From assembly GCA_903862885.1 (NCBI GenBank), contig CAIOZU010000021.1, forward strand, positions 1 to 40,577: 40,577 nt of DNA. The letters are read 5' to 3'. The position numbers were made by a program, and so were the translations under genes. The stretch's first letter is position 1, and every line of letters starts with the position of its first letter. This document shows positions 1 through 8,513 of this stretch, piece by piece. The notes under the pieces were generated by a model, which ran no database searches, was not told the DNA's origin, and was given only the letters and a program-made list of their open reading frames with translations. This DNA comes from an uncultured Pseudomonadota bacterium (GTDB lineage Bacteria; Pseudomonadota; Gammaproteobacteria; Steroidobacterales; Steroidobacteraceae).

Positions 1-570
1 GCGCGCCAGCAGTCGATCCGCTGGCACCACCTCACCCACCATGCCCAGTTCATAGGCGCGCTGCGCAGATAATCGCTCACCGGCGCCCATCAAGGCCATA
101 CGAAGCACCGCCTGGATCGGCATGCGTTGACAGAGACTCACCGGCTCAAGGCCCGCCACTAAGCCCACCGCCACATGGGTGTCAAAAAACATCGCTGAGG
201 TCGCAGCAATCACCAAGTCACTGTCCGCCACAAAGTGCAGGCCACCGCCCACCGTCAACCCATTCACCGCACAGATAACGGGTTTCCAAATCCGGTTCTG
301 CAGTGACGTCCAACGAATGGACTCTAAGGTGGCCCTCTCCGCGGGGGCATTGAGTTCGGGTAGATCACGCACATCAGCACCCGTGCAAAATGCTTTTTCA
401 CCGGCTCCAGTGATAATGGCAACGATGGCCTCTGGGTCATTCCTGAAGCGTTCCCACGCCAGTGGCAGTTCGCGACTCATCACGCTGTTCACGGCATTGT
501 GCTGACGTGGCCGATTGAGGGTGAGCAGCGCAACGCCATCGGTTACCTGATAGTCCAGCGTCTCAAACAT
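1..570 (-). CDS. Enoyl-CoA hydratase/isomerase family protein (3' end cut by window)
   Basis: The minus-strand frame is open from ATG at 570 to the window edge, giving 190 codons with no stop, so the C-terminus is missing. The N-terminus reads MFETLDYQ and is followed by the crotonase strand VALLTLNRP. The oxyanion-hole segment is AFCTGADVRDL and the second one is AVNGLTVGGG. The two glutamates that catalyse hydration in rat crotonase align by eye with histidines here (GGGLHF and FFDTHVAVGL), so classical hydratase activity is doubtful. AAGGATGG lies just upstream of the start. It sits 59 nt downstream of another crotonase-fold gene on the same strand and is probably co-transcribed with it. 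The family call is firm; the reaction is unknown. Confidence 0.88.
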   Translation of the reverse strand, partial: MFETLDYQVTDGVALLTLNRPRQHNAVNSVMSRELPLAWERFRNDPEAIVAIITGAGEKAFCTGADVRDLPELNAPAERATLESIRWTSLQNRIWKPVICAVNGLTVGGGLHFVADSDLVIAATSAMFFDTHVAVGLVAGLEPVSLCQRMPIQAVLRMALMGAGERLSAQRAYELGMVGEVVPADRLLAR

Positions 571-629
571 GGAACGACCATCCTTCATCTACAGACGCAC
601 CATATCTTGGCGCGCGGTCCGCATCGGCT

Positions 630-1424
630 TCAACCACCAATGAACTTGGGCGCTTCCCGTTTCTGGAAGGCCTCTAGCGCAATTTTATGATCTTGTAACA
701 GCTGCGTCACGTTCTCATAGGCGGCAGCACGGTCAATAATTGAATTGGCGATGACTTTTAGGCCCGCATTGATGGACGCTTTGGTCCATTTAATTGAATG
801 GGTTGCGCCATTCACCAGTCGAGTCGCCATGGCCTGAACAACCGCATCCAGTTCCTCTTCCGGGACCGCTTTGGTGATTAAACCCAACTGCGCAGCATCG
901 GTGCCGGTGATCTTATCGCCTGTGAGCAAGTAGCTTTTAGCGCGCATATAGCCGATCAGTTGCGGCCAGAGCACCGCACCACCATCACCGGCCACTAAGC
1001 CGACCGACACATGGGGGTCCGCGAGGACCGCATCGGGGGTCGCATAGACGAAATCACAAAACAAGGCCAAAGAGCATCCGAGCCCAATGGCTGGACCACG
1101 CAACTTGGCAATGATCGGCTTTTCAAGATCGAGCATCGAGTTTTGCACGCGTCGATCATTGCGAATGCCTGCTGCCGTCCGCACTGGATCGCCGTGCATC
1201 GACAGCAACCAGTCGAGATCACCCCCAGCACAAAAGGCTTTACCCGCACCGGTCAGAATCACGACATCTGTTTGGTCATCCATATCAATGTCGGTAAACA
1301 CGCGCGCAAACTCTTCGTGCAGCGTGGCATTGATGGCATTTTTGACCTCAGGACGATTGATGGTCACCGTCAGTATTTTGCCCTCACGGCTAAATTGCAA
1401 TGCGCTGTAATCCTTGAAATTCAT
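630..1424 (-). CDS. Enoyl-CoA hydratase/isomerase family protein
   Basis: 264 residues, normal for a single-domain crotonase. I start it at ATG 1424 (MNFKDYSALQ), not at the upstream in-frame codon at 1502: GGAGAG lies about 10 nt before 1424, and the upstream 26 residues do not look like family sequence. Oxyanion-hole motifs are AFCAGGDLDWL and LRGPAIGLGCS. The two crotonase glutamates align with Ser (GLGCSLAL) and His (ADPHVSVGL), and an Asp appears in VAGDGG, so isomerase, lyase or another crotonase reaction is as likely as hydration. It is upstream of and probably co-transcribed with the truncated paralogue at 1-570. The pair belongs with the acyl-CoA catabolic genes of the window. Confidence 0.9.
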   Translation of the reverse strand: MNFKDYSALQFSREGKILTVTINRPEVKNAINATLHEEFARVFTDIDMDDQTDVVILTGAGKAFCAGGDLDWLLSMHGDPVRTAAGIRNDRRVQNSMLDLEKPIIAKLRGPAIGLGCSLALFCDFVYATPDAVLADPHVSVGLVAGDGGAVLWPQLIGYMRAKSYLLTGDKITGTDAAQLGLITKAVPEEELDAVVQAMATRLVNGATHSIKWTKASINAGLKVIANSIIDRAAAYENVTQLLQDHKIALEAFQKREAPKFIGG

Positions 1425-1928
1425 GTGGGTCGTCTCTCCAAATAGATAAGGTTCTGCCGCTGGCACGCGCACGGTGTCCGCGCTCAAAAAAAGCCCGTCC
1501 ATACGACACGGCGAGCTTGAAGAATGAGAGTCCTTCGACTCACCTGCAACTCACCTTAGCTTAATCGGTGGGCGGTCAGATGATGGCGATCTCTTTCACG
1601 GCGCTTTCGTGGCGACGCCGACCACATACGAGCACCTAAGTGGATTCAATCAATTGATTTATAACAAAAAATCATGAATCATGCACCCTAAGCCGCGACA
1701 CCACACTGTTCAGCGTACTCCGCCCACCTCATACCGGATCGGTGCCCGCCGGGACGTCTCAGCGACATCAAGCGAAGCACAATGCCGTTGCCCGCATACC
1801 CCCGCAAGGCTAACCTGCACTGAGAGCACGGAGTCCCACATGCGCCCCTGTACTGACGACATAGCAACGAATCAACGAATTGACCAATGGCAAGAGAACG
1901 CGCACGGGCGTAGCCTGGCTGCACGGCC
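1425..1928. other. Divergent intergenic region, about 500 bp
   Basis: The gap separates the minus-strand crotonase genes from the plus-strand crotonase at 1929, so it should hold two divergent promoters. The only distinctive stretch is an AT-rich island at about 1641-1680 containing a perfect 12-bp palindrome, a TATAAC hexamer at 1660-1665 and a doubled ATCATG just after it (from about 1671). Open frames of 80-90 codons cross the region on both strands. They overlap one another, resemble no family and have no convincing ribosome-binding site, so I treat the region as non-coding. Confidence 0.5.
1648..1659. promoter_or_regulatory. 12-bp perfect palindrome, candidate operator
   Basis: AATCAATTGATT is a perfect inverted repeat inside the AT-rich centre of a divergent intergenic region, overlapping a possible -10 element (TATAAC at 1660-1665). 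Position and symmetry suit a dimeric repressor such as the TetR proteins at 17971-19413. I did not find the same sequence upstream of the other operons, so the link is only a guess. Confidence 0.3.
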
Positions 1929-2669
1929 ATGAGCCGCGCCCCACGGGTCACCGACTATGGCACGGTGCGTCTCGAGCGACGCGACGCGGTAGCCATCGTC
2001 ACCTTAAATCGCCCAGACCGCTTAAATGCGTATACACCAGAGATGGGTGAAGACCTCGTGCGAGTCTTTCGCGAGACGGCCGCCGACCCCACAGTGGCTG
2101 CTGTGATCCTAACCGCTGAGGGACGGGTTTTTTGCGCGGGCGCTGATCGTGCTTGTCTCGCCGGTGAGCGCGGCGCCTCCGGTTTTTTACTGGGAGAGGA
2201 ACTATTTATTCAAGGTTTCGCCACTGAATTGCACGATCACCCCAAGCTCACCATCGCTGCATTCAATGGTACGGCCGTTGGCATCGGTGTGACCATGAGC
2301 CTGTGTCTTGATCTGAGGCTGGCTGCTGACAGCGCTTCTTTTAAGACAAATTTTGCTGAGCTTGGCCTCATGCCGGGCTTTGGTAGCACCGCCCTACTAC
2401 CTCATCTGCTGGGACTCAGCCGTGCCAAAAAACTCTTACTGTGTGAGGGCGTGATGGATGCGCACGCCGCTGTGCAGGCTGGATTGATTGATGAGGTGTG
2501 TGAAGCCTCACTTCTTTTAAGCCGTGCCATCGAACTGGGTATGGCCACGGCGCGCCTTCCTCGTGACGCCGTGACGGGCATTAAGCGGGCACTGAATGCA
2601 GGCGCCGCGTTAGGCTTCCACGCAGCCCTTCGCCATGAAGCGGCCAACCGCCTGCGCACCCCATCCTAA
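1929..2669 (+). CDS. Enoyl-CoA hydratase/isomerase, probable delta3,delta2-enoyl-CoA isomerase type
   Basis: 246 residues of crotonase fold. Motifs are VAIVTLNRP, the oxyanion-hole segment VFCAGADRACL and AFNGTAVGIGVTMSL. At the site of the second crotonase glutamate the sequence is KTNFAELGLMPGFGST. The Phe and the shifted Glu resemble peroxisomal ECI2-type isomerases more than hydratases. Such an enzyme would move a double bond from position 3 to 2 so that beta-oxidation can continue. No strong ribosome-binding site is visible before ATG 1929. It converges on the OYE gene with only 40 nt between stop codons. The isomerase call rests on motif reading by eye. Confidence 0.83.
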   Translation: MSRAPRVTDYGTVRLERRDAVAIVTLNRPDRLNAYTPEMGEDLVRVFRETAADPTVAAVILTAEGRVFCAGADRACLAGERGASGFLLGEELFIQGFATELHDHPKLTIAAFNGTAVGIGVTMSLCLDLRLAADSASFKTNFAELGLMPGFGSTALLPHLLGLSRAKKLLLCEGVMDAHAAVQAGLIDEVCEASLLLSRAIELGMATARLPRDAVTGIKRALNAGAALGFHAALRHEAANRLRTPS

Positions 2670-2709
2670 GCTTTTCAGCCGTATCCGTCGCTCGATCCAT
2701 CTTGTGTAC

Positions 2710-3783
2710 TCAGGCAGGCAGCACCGGATAGTCTGTGTAGCCGCGTCCATCCGGCCCGTACAGGGTGGTGGCGTCCATGGCATTGAGCGGAGCACCCACC
2801 GCAAAGCGCTTGACCAGATCGGCATTGCCAATAAAAGCACGCCCATAGACGATGGCATCGGCGCGACCACTGCTCACGGCTGCTTCGCCGCTGGCTTGAT
2901 CGAATCCCCCATTGAGCATCAACACCCCATGAAAATGCTGACGCGCAATCCCCACCAGTTGCTCCTCGGCTGGTAGCACATGAGCGTGCTGACGAAGCTC
3001 CAAGAACGACAGCCCGCGACGCTCAAACTCCGCCGCTAAATAAGCCACTAACTCGCTGGGATTCGAGTCAGCGATGTCGTTGTAGTCCACTAGCGGCGAA
3101 ATACGCACCGACACGCGGCCCGCGCCGATTTCACGGCTTGCCACATCCACTACCTCCAGCAACAACTTGGCGCGGTTGGCAATGGAGCCGCCATAGGCAT
3201 CGCTTCGGTCGTTGACACTGTCTCGCAGGAACTGATCCAGCAAGTAGCCATGGGCCGCGTGCAGCTGTATCCCATCAAAGCCCGCCTGTTTCGCGCGCCG
3301 CGTCGCCTCACCAAACAGCTTCACGATGCCAGGAATTTCGTGCGTCTCCAGTCGGCGAGGCACTTCATAAGGCTGCGCACCCAAACCTGGAATTCGGATG
3401 GTGTCATTTTGAATCGCACGATCCGTACTTGAGATCGGTTGGCTGCCCCCATTTAAAGCCGAGTGAGCTGCTCGCCCGGGGTGCCACAGCTGCACCATGA
3501 TACGTCCGCCACGACGGTGCACTTCATCCGTCACACCTCGCCAGCCCGCCACACAGGCCTCATTAAAAAGACCGCCTTCTTCCACAAAGGCACAGCCATC
3601 CGCTGCAATCATTGTCGCTTCAGTGATGATCAGACCCGCTGATGCACGCTGCGCGTAATACTCTGCCATCACTGCGCTTGGCACGTGCTTCGCGCCACCG
3701 CGAGCGCGGGTCAGCGGCGCCATCACAATACGGTTAGGTAATTCGATCAGTCCTGCCTTTAAGGGGCTAAAAAGAGAGTTCAT
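2710..3783 (-). CDS. Old Yellow Enzyme family NAD(P)H:flavin oxidoreductase (alkene reductase)
   Basis: 357 residues, a full-length TIM-barrel OYE of the NemA-like class. It starts RIVMAPLTRARG, the usual FMN-binding first strand, has the substrate-activating pair in LHAAHGYLLDQFL, then DAYGGSIANR and the C-terminal phosphate-binding AIVYGRAFIGNADL. Enzymes of this family use FMN and NAD(P)H to reduce C=C bonds conjugated to carbonyl or nitro groups in the cytoplasm. In this setting the likely job is reduction of an enone or dienoyl intermediate. ATG 3783 follows AGGA by 8 nt. It is the last gene of the long minus-strand run and follows the thioesterase after 81 nt. The family is certain; the substrate is not known. 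Confidence 0.95.
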   Translation of the reverse strand: MNSLFSPLKAGLIELPNRIVMAPLTRARGGAKHVPSAVMAEYYAQRASAGLIITEATMIAADGCAFVEEGGLFNEACVAGWRGVTDEVHRRGGRIMVQLWHPGRAAHSALNGGSQPISSTDRAIQNDTIRIPGLGAQPYEVPRRLETHEIPGIVKLFGEATRRAKQAGFDGIQLHAAHGYLLDQFLRDSVNDRSDAYGGSIANRAKLLLEVVDVASREIGAGRVSVRISPLVDYNDIADSNPSELVAYLAAEFERRGLSFLELRQHAHVLPAEEQLVGIARQHFHGVLMLNGGFDQASGEAAVSSGRADAIVYGRAFIGNADLVKRFAVGAPLNAMDATTLYGPDGRGYTDYPVLPA

Positions 3784-3792
3784 CAGTGGCGT

Positions 3793-3853
3793 CCTGTCAG
3801 TTCGTTTAGGGGTGTATTTTAGCGTACATTGACTCTTCTGGCTGACTGACAGG
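3793..3853. promoter_or_regulatory. 9-bp inverted repeat with 43-bp spacer upstream of the OYE gene
   Basis: CCTGTCAGT at 3793-3801 is the exact reverse complement of ACTGACAGG at 3845-3853. The repeat fills the gap between the thioesterase stop and the OYE start. It could be a pair of operator half-sites or a long hairpin in the mRNA. CCTGTCAG recurs in another intergenic inverted repeat at 14476-14495. Confidence 0.3.
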
Positions 3854-3864
3854 TGGGCACCCGT

Positions 3865-4260
3865 CTACACAGCGGGCCGCGCTTCGACCACAATCATGGT
3901 GGCACTGCCTCGTGCGAGTAACTGGCCTTGATCGCTGATTAACTCGCCTTCTGCATAGCAAGTGCGTCGCGTTCGGGAGATCACCCGCCCCGTGGCGATG
4001 ATACGGCCACTTTGCACTGCACTTAAAAAATTAGTCTTCAACTCCAGTGTAGGCTGGTATTGGCCGGGGCCTAACGCCGCACGGGAGACTCTCGCCATCA
4101 CCGTGTCTAGGAGGCTGAGGTACACGCCACCGTGCACCCCGCCACGCACATGCAAGTGCTGCGGCCCGATCGCCAACTCCACCACATAGGCATCGCCGAC
4201 GACTCCCTTGAGCTCCATCCCTAGTAGCGCATTAAAGCCACCTATTTCCTCACCGTTCAT
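3865..4260 (-). CDS. PaaI-type hotdog thioesterase
   Basis: 131 residues when started at ATG 4260 (MNGEEIGGFNALLG). GGAG sits 9 nt upstream of that codon, whereas the alternative starts at 4275 and 4308 have no well-placed site. The hotdog signature HVRGGVHGGVYLSLLDTVM is clear, with the HGG turn and the Asp on the central helix that serve as the active site in PaaI/4HBT enzymes. It probably hydrolyses an acyl- or aryl-CoA, releasing trapped or dead-end CoA esters from the surrounding pathway. It lies between the sulfotransferase and OYE genes on the same strand. The family call is secure; substrate unknown. Confidence 0.9.
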   Translation of the reverse strand: MNGEEIGGFNALLGMELKGVVGDAYVVELAIGPQHLHVRGGVHGGVYLSLLDTVMARVSRAALGPGQYQPTLELKTNFLSAVQSGRIIATGRVISRTRRTCYAEGELISDQGQLLARGSATMIVVEARPAV

Positions 4261-4366
4261 TACACTCTTCTCCATTCCTATTCTGGCCTGATCGAGCACC
4301 CGAGCCACCCATCATGCATGTCATACCCTGATCAGTCGATGGCAACCACGACACCCACTTGGCCTA

Positions 4367-5524
4367 TCACCTGAATCCAAAAGCCTCTCTATAGGGTGCA
4401 AAGCGCTCCCGGACCATCTCCGCCGTCAGTCCGTAGTCTTCCAAGCGATACACCTGCCGACCATAGCGTCCTGGTGGATGCGCCGCACGATAGGCGCGAA
4501 TGCGCTCCGTCGACGCCTCATCGAGTGTGTCGCCAAAGCGGCTATGGATCGAGCGAATGGCGGCCACAGGATCGCGTTGGAAATCATCGAAATGCATATC
4601 ATGAAACTGCGCCGCGTCATGCTCACGACGAAAAGCCATACTTTGCTCTAAGATGTGCGACCACATATCGAGCTGCCATCGGCCGACCGCGTACGGATCG
4701 GCATGATCACTGTAGAGGACCCGCAACCGATAAATCAACGTACACAGAGAGGGCAGTACGTCCACCGGATCCCGATGCGTTTGGACCACACAGGCGTCCG
4801 GATAAGCTCGGAAGAGCTCTGCCAGATTTCGTAGGTGTGCGGGGTACTTCAGAACCCATCGACGGTCGGGTGCAGTGGATTGCACCAATGCCAAGGCTTT
4901 TCGGTGCCAATCATAAGCAGGTGCCATGGATTGTGATCGAAACCACGCCGTATAGCTAGGTACTGCGGCCATCGAATCAAAGGTGTCATCGGTCAAGTGA
5001 TGTCGGAACAGGTGGCGACATTCCTCGGGCCCATCGGCGCGCATGTCATGCAAGGCGCGAAGACCAGGATCCAGAGCATACAGGCCGTCCAACTCGCGGC
5101 GCGCGGCCACCAGTCGCGGGTCATCGTCAGCCACCGGCCCGACGGTGCGTGGACGGGGAGAGGCGGCCATAAAGTACTCAAGTACCTGATGCCTCGGGTC
5201 TTCGGCCAATAAATCATGTAGGGCGCTGGTGCCCGTGCGCGGTAGTCCGAGCACAAATAGGGGTCTCTTCACGGTAGCAGTCAGTGCCGACGCGTGCTGC
5301 TTCCATTCCTCGATCAGGCTCAATCGCGCTGAAAGAATCCCCAACAATTCATAGCGTACCGCCATGCGCCCAAAGTCATTTAAGCGCGCTTCCTCATCGT
5401 AGGCACGCAGCAACGTCTTCAGTCCCTCGACAAAATGTGTATCACCAAAATCACTGAGCCCCGTACTCGCGGCGGCTTCTGCCATCAGCACTTGCTCAGA
5501 TCCTGCGAATAACACGGACGTCAT
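4367..5524 (-). CDS. Sulfotransferase family protein (PAPS-dependent type)
   Basis: 385 residues. The 5'-phosphosulfate-binding loop is visible as LFVLGLPRTGTSALHDLL at about residues 90-107, and the 3'-phosphate-binding segment as VVQTHRDPVDVLPSL. Both are hallmarks of the sulfotransferase superfamily, and the length matches the bacterial sulfotransf_3-type proteins. No signal peptide or membrane segment is seen, so the product is cytoplasmic. GAGGAG lies about 8-13 nt before ATG 5524. It would move sulfate from PAPS to a hydroxyl group. Why a catabolic run carries it is unclear; conjugation of an intermediate or a derived role of the fold are both possible. No PAPS-synthesis genes are nearby. 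Confidence 0.9.
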   Translation of the reverse strand: MTSVLFAGSEQVLMAEAAASTGLSDFGDTHFVEGLKTLLRAYDEEARLNDFGRMAVRYELLGILSARLSLIEEWKQHASALTATVKRPLFVLGLPRTGTSALHDLLAEDPRHQVLEYFMAASPRPRTVGPVADDDPRLVAARRELDGLYALDPGLRALHDMRADGPEECRHLFRHHLTDDTFDSMAAVPSYTAWFRSQSMAPAYDWHRKALALVQSTAPDRRWVLKYPAHLRNLAELFRAYPDACVVQTHRDPVDVLPSLCTLIYRLRVLYSDHADPYAVGRWQLDMWSHILEQSMAFRREHDAAQFHDMHFDDFQRDPVAAIRSIHSRFGDTLDEASTERIRAYRAAHPPGRYGRQVYRLEDYGLTAEMVRERFAPYREAFGFR

Positions 5525-5696
5525 GAACGCTTCTCCTCAAGCTGTAGGACACCCATCGGTGCGTGGTCTTCAACCGTCATCAATGCGGTGCATTTCTCCT
5601 AGACAGCCGCCGACGATCGGTTGACATCAACACGTTCCTTAACGACTCCCCAAAGCAGATCCTTGATTGAAAGCACTACACCCTGAGCTCGTCCGC

Positions 5697-6812
5697 TCAG
5701 ACAGAACGTCCTTGGGTCAAAAGACTCTTCAATTTGACGACCCGCGTACGGGGCTTTGGATGATCTGCTGCCTTCACCCACCGCAGTCCCATACCCCCCC
5801 GTCGATGACCCGTCGTATCAATCCAATTGGGTAATCCAGGATTTTGGTGGGAAACGATCAACGTGAACGATCTATCGGCATTATAAACAGCCGTGTGCTG
5901 ATTAATGTCCACTGGGTAGTAGCGATAGTCACCCGACTCTAGCCAGTGGTTACACAACTGGAAATTCCAGTAGTCACAGGCGGGTGGATCGGCCTCAATG
6001 ATCAGTGCCTCGTCTTCTTTCAAAACCCAATAACCCATATAGAAAAAGATATTGGGATCTCCGTGGGCTGCCTGTTTGACACCCACATCATGTTCCTGAA
6101 GCTCATTGGGATGTTTCATCCACCGCTCAGACCACTTAAGAAAGTAGTCCGCGGTACCCGCCACAAACAGCCCCGCTGATCGCAAGGACTCGGCAAAACG
6201 GTTGGGATCGAGCGGCAGCGGTGCACTTATTTGACCGACGAGTTCAATCGACAGCTTGGCGATTTCCTCGTTTTCCTTATCTAAGAAGTTTTGACGAATA
6301 ATGAGTGCTGAGGTGTCTGGATCCATGGGTAGCCAGTTGCCCGCCTTCTTCTGGTGACTGACCTGGAGAGTGAATGAGCCATCCGGACTGATCTCCAATT
6401 GGCTAGCTTCCACCAAGCCTCCGCAGCCGGATCGCCCCGGACGACCATAGTCACCATAGTACGTACCGAGGCTAAGGTAATGAATACTCCCACGTTGACC
6501 CCGGATTACATACTCACAGTCGCCCCGTAGGGCGGCCATTTGGTAGTAGCTGTCCGGATTATCCACACCAAATTTCTGAGTCTCGTGGACAGGACGATAG
6601 AGCACAGGCGCCAACGGATCAGCATACTCGACGTAACGCTCGAGGCCGCAGCGCAGCATGCGGGTGAGGTAGCGAAAGCCCTCCGCGCGCTCTAAAGGAT
6701 CGCTCTGCGATCGCTCCAACACGATCGTACCGGCTTGCTCTAACGAACGGCAAAACTCTCGCCAGGCTGTCCCATCTATAAGGCGGGTCTGTGCATCCAT
6801 ACGATCTACCAT
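5697..6812 (-). CDS. DUF1214 domain-containing protein
   Basis: 371 residues without signal peptide or membrane helix. The C-terminal half carries features I associate with DUF1214: a Trp/Tyr-rich core with YWNFQLCNHWLESGDYR, then YNADRSFTLIVSHQNPG and a GLPNWIDTTGHRRGGMGLRW segment. The N-terminal part (AWREFCRSLEQAG, FRYLTRML) is the helical lead seen in longer members. The biochemical role of the family is not established. ATG 6812 has GAGG about 12 nt upstream. It sits between the SnoaL-like and sulfotransferase genes on the same strand with gaps of about 170-230 nt, so it may have its own promoter. I do not assign a reaction. Confidence 0.8.
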   Translation of the reverse strand: MVDRMDAQTRLIDGTAWREFCRSLEQAGTIVLERSQSDPLERAEGFRYLTRMLRCGLERYVEYADPLAPVLYRPVHETQKFGVDNPDSYYQMAALRGDCEYVIRGQRGSIHYLSLGTYYGDYGRPGRSGCGGLVEASQLEISPDGSFTLQVSHQKKAGNWLPMDPDTSALIIRQNFLDKENEEIAKLSIELVGQISAPLPLDPNRFAESLRSAGLFVAGTADYFLKWSERWMKHPNELQEHDVGVKQAAHGDPNIFFYMGYWVLKEDEALIIEADPPACDYWNFQLCNHWLESGDYRYYPVDINQHTAVYNADRSFTLIVSHQNPGLPNWIDTTGHRRGGMGLRWVKAADHPKPRTRVVKLKSLLTQGRSV

Positions 6813-7043
6813 GTCGGCATTACCTCAATGAGGAGGCGACGTCTAAGTCAGACAGACTCTTGTCGTCCGAAGAGAAGGCGGCGCCTCGTGACAGAACCCA
6901 TCCCCAAGGTGCAGATAGACTCACTTGATCGCACTTAAGAGACTCTCACAACGTTGCCCACTGGGACATCCATATCCGGCTCGCATTCCAAGCCAGCACT
7001 CCAGGTGGCCGACCGTTAGTGAGGCCCCAATGCCGCGAGGCCC

Positions 7044-7493
7044 TTAAAACTTAAACGTATCTGTCAGCAGCTTAGTATCAAGATACTCCCTAAAATCAAC
7101 GATTTTAGAGTCCTTGAATTTCCATAGCTGCACATAGTGTGAGTTGTAGGGTCGGCCATCTTTTGTTTCCGCCCGACCCACCGCCTCGGTGACCACCCAA
7201 TCCCCCGCTGCCACCACATTGGTAATGGTCATCGATATCCCGGACTTCAGAGCACTCATAAACGTTTCAAAGAGGGCTTTCATCGCCGGCACGCCTTCCA
7301 GCGCCCCTGAACTCGGCGAGCTGCCATTCATCCAAAAGCGGCTGTCGGCGCTAAAGGGTGCAAAAAAATCCTCCGTATGGGCGCGAGACTCCGCTTCAAA
7401 AACCGCCTTGATCGTCTCTACATGCTGCTTCAATCGCTCCTGTTGCGCCTTCCACGCGAGAAATTGTCCGTATTCCTGTGAGTCAACTTGCAT
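7044..7493 (-). CDS. SnoaL/NTF2-like protein
   Basis: 149 residues from ATG 7493 (MQVDSQEYGQF). AGGAGTG sits ideally before that codon, so I reject the longer frame starting at 7514. After an N-terminal helix (FLAWKAQQERLKQHVETIKAVFEAE) comes the cone-shaped alpha+beta fold pattern of the NTF2 superfamily: EDFFAPFSADSRFWMNG, MTITNVVAAGDWVVTEAVGRAETKDGRPYNSHYVQLWKF and DFREYLDT. Relatives include limonene-epoxide hydrolase, SnoaL cyclase and ketosteroid isomerase, but most members are uncharacterised. It is downstream of the SDR in the same run. A role in isomerising or hydrating a cyclic intermediate is possible but not shown. Confidence 0.85.
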   Translation of the reverse strand: MQVDSQEYGQFLAWKAQQERLKQHVETIKAVFEAESRAHTEDFFAPFSADSRFWMNGSSPSSGALEGVPAMKALFETFMSALKSGISMTITNVVAAGDWVVTEAVGRAETKDGRPYNSHYVQLWKFKDSKIVDFREYLDTKLLTDTFKF

Positions 7494-7600
7494 ATTTTCA
7501 CTCCTACTGCGCATGAATAAACCAAAAAGTTTTGATCACTGTTACAGCTCCCTAAGAGCCTGTCCAGTCTGAGTCGCGCGACTCTGATGGCCGCTACGCC

Positions 7601-8470
7601 CTAACGTCGGGTAATCCGACTACCCGCTTTATGACCCGAGCTCGCTTCATCGGCTAACGCAGGGCCACTGAGGGCCTCAAGCCACGCATCCGAACCGACG
7701 ACGTCAATATCCACCGGCGCGGTTTCCAAAATGCGCGCACGCGTCGCCCGACCGCCACCGACGTGCAACACCAGTCCGGTGTACTGACAGGCCTCACTGG
7801 CAAGCCATCCGACGACGGGCGCCACTTTATCCGGCGATAACTTGTCCGCCAAACCATCCATCCGCGGTGACACAGCAGCCGCCGAGGTGTACGCAAAAGG
7901 CACCACCACATTAATTTTAATATCCGCCTCCGGCGGCACTTCTTTTGTCAGCGCCCGAGCCAAACCAATCACAGCGGCTTTGGTCGCACCATACGTCGCT
8001 AGGTCTTTTTCTCCATACAGACCGACCGATGAGGATATCAATACAATGCGTCCGTAGCCTGCCGCTCGCATCTGCTTCCATGCCGCGTGTAGGGGCAGTA
8101 GCACGCCCAGCAAATTGATATCAACTAACTGCCGCAACTCAGCAATAGAGACGTCTATGAACGACGCACGCGGTACGATCGCTGCATTACACACCAGCAC
8201 ATCAAGGCGACCGAATTCGGAGATTGCATGTGCCACCATCGCACGAGCGCCGTTCTCATCCTCTACTGAGTAACCATTAGCAACTGCTGATCCACCGCGC
8301 GCAAGGATTTCCTCAACGACCGCGTGCGCACTTGAGGGCACGCCCGCATGCTCACGATTATTGACCACCACTGCAGACCCATGGGCAGAAAGCCAAAGCG
8401 CATAGGCGCGACCCAATCCCTTACCCGCACCGGTCACCAAGGCCACACGCCTAGTGAATGTGTCGCTCAT
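7601..8470 (-). CDS. Short-chain dehydrogenase/reductase (HSD17B4-like, 3-hydroxyacyl-CoA dehydrogenase type)
   Basis: 289 residues. Classical SDR motifs are present: the cofactor loop TGAGKGLGRAY near residue 14, NNREHAG after beta-2, CNAAI, ISSSVGLYG and the catalytic YGATK. The spacing and the extended C-terminus (VVGWLASEACQYTG followed by about 60 residues) match the SDRs related to the dehydrogenase domain of peroxisomal multifunctional enzyme type 2. It probably oxidises a 3-hydroxyacyl-CoA or ring hydroxyl with NAD+. The gene starts 43 nt after the stop of the large oxidoreductase, in the same run. A paralogue of the same subtype lies at 20790. Substrate not determinable. Confidence 0.88.
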   Translation of the reverse strand: MSDTFTRRVALVTGAGKGLGRAYALWLSAHGSAVVVNNREHAGVPSSAHAVVEEILARGGSAVANGYSVEDENGARAMVAHAISEFGRLDVLVCNAAIVPRASFIDVSIAELRQLVDINLLGVLLPLHAAWKQMRAAGYGRIVLISSSVGLYGEKDLATYGATKAAVIGLARALTKEVPPEADIKINVVVPFAYTSAAAVSPRMDGLADKLSPDKVAPVVGWLASEACQYTGLVLHVGGGRATRARILETAPVDIDVVGSDAWLEALSGPALADEASSGHKAGSRITRR

Positions 8471-8513
8471 GAGGTCACTCGATAAAGGCGCTTGGGATGT
8501 AGTGTCTTAAGCA

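Noticed and set aside
1681-1951. Overlapping 83- and 87-codon open frames on both strands in the first intergenic region
   Set aside because: They overlap each other, show no family motif, no usable ribosome-binding site and a composition like out-of-frame translation.
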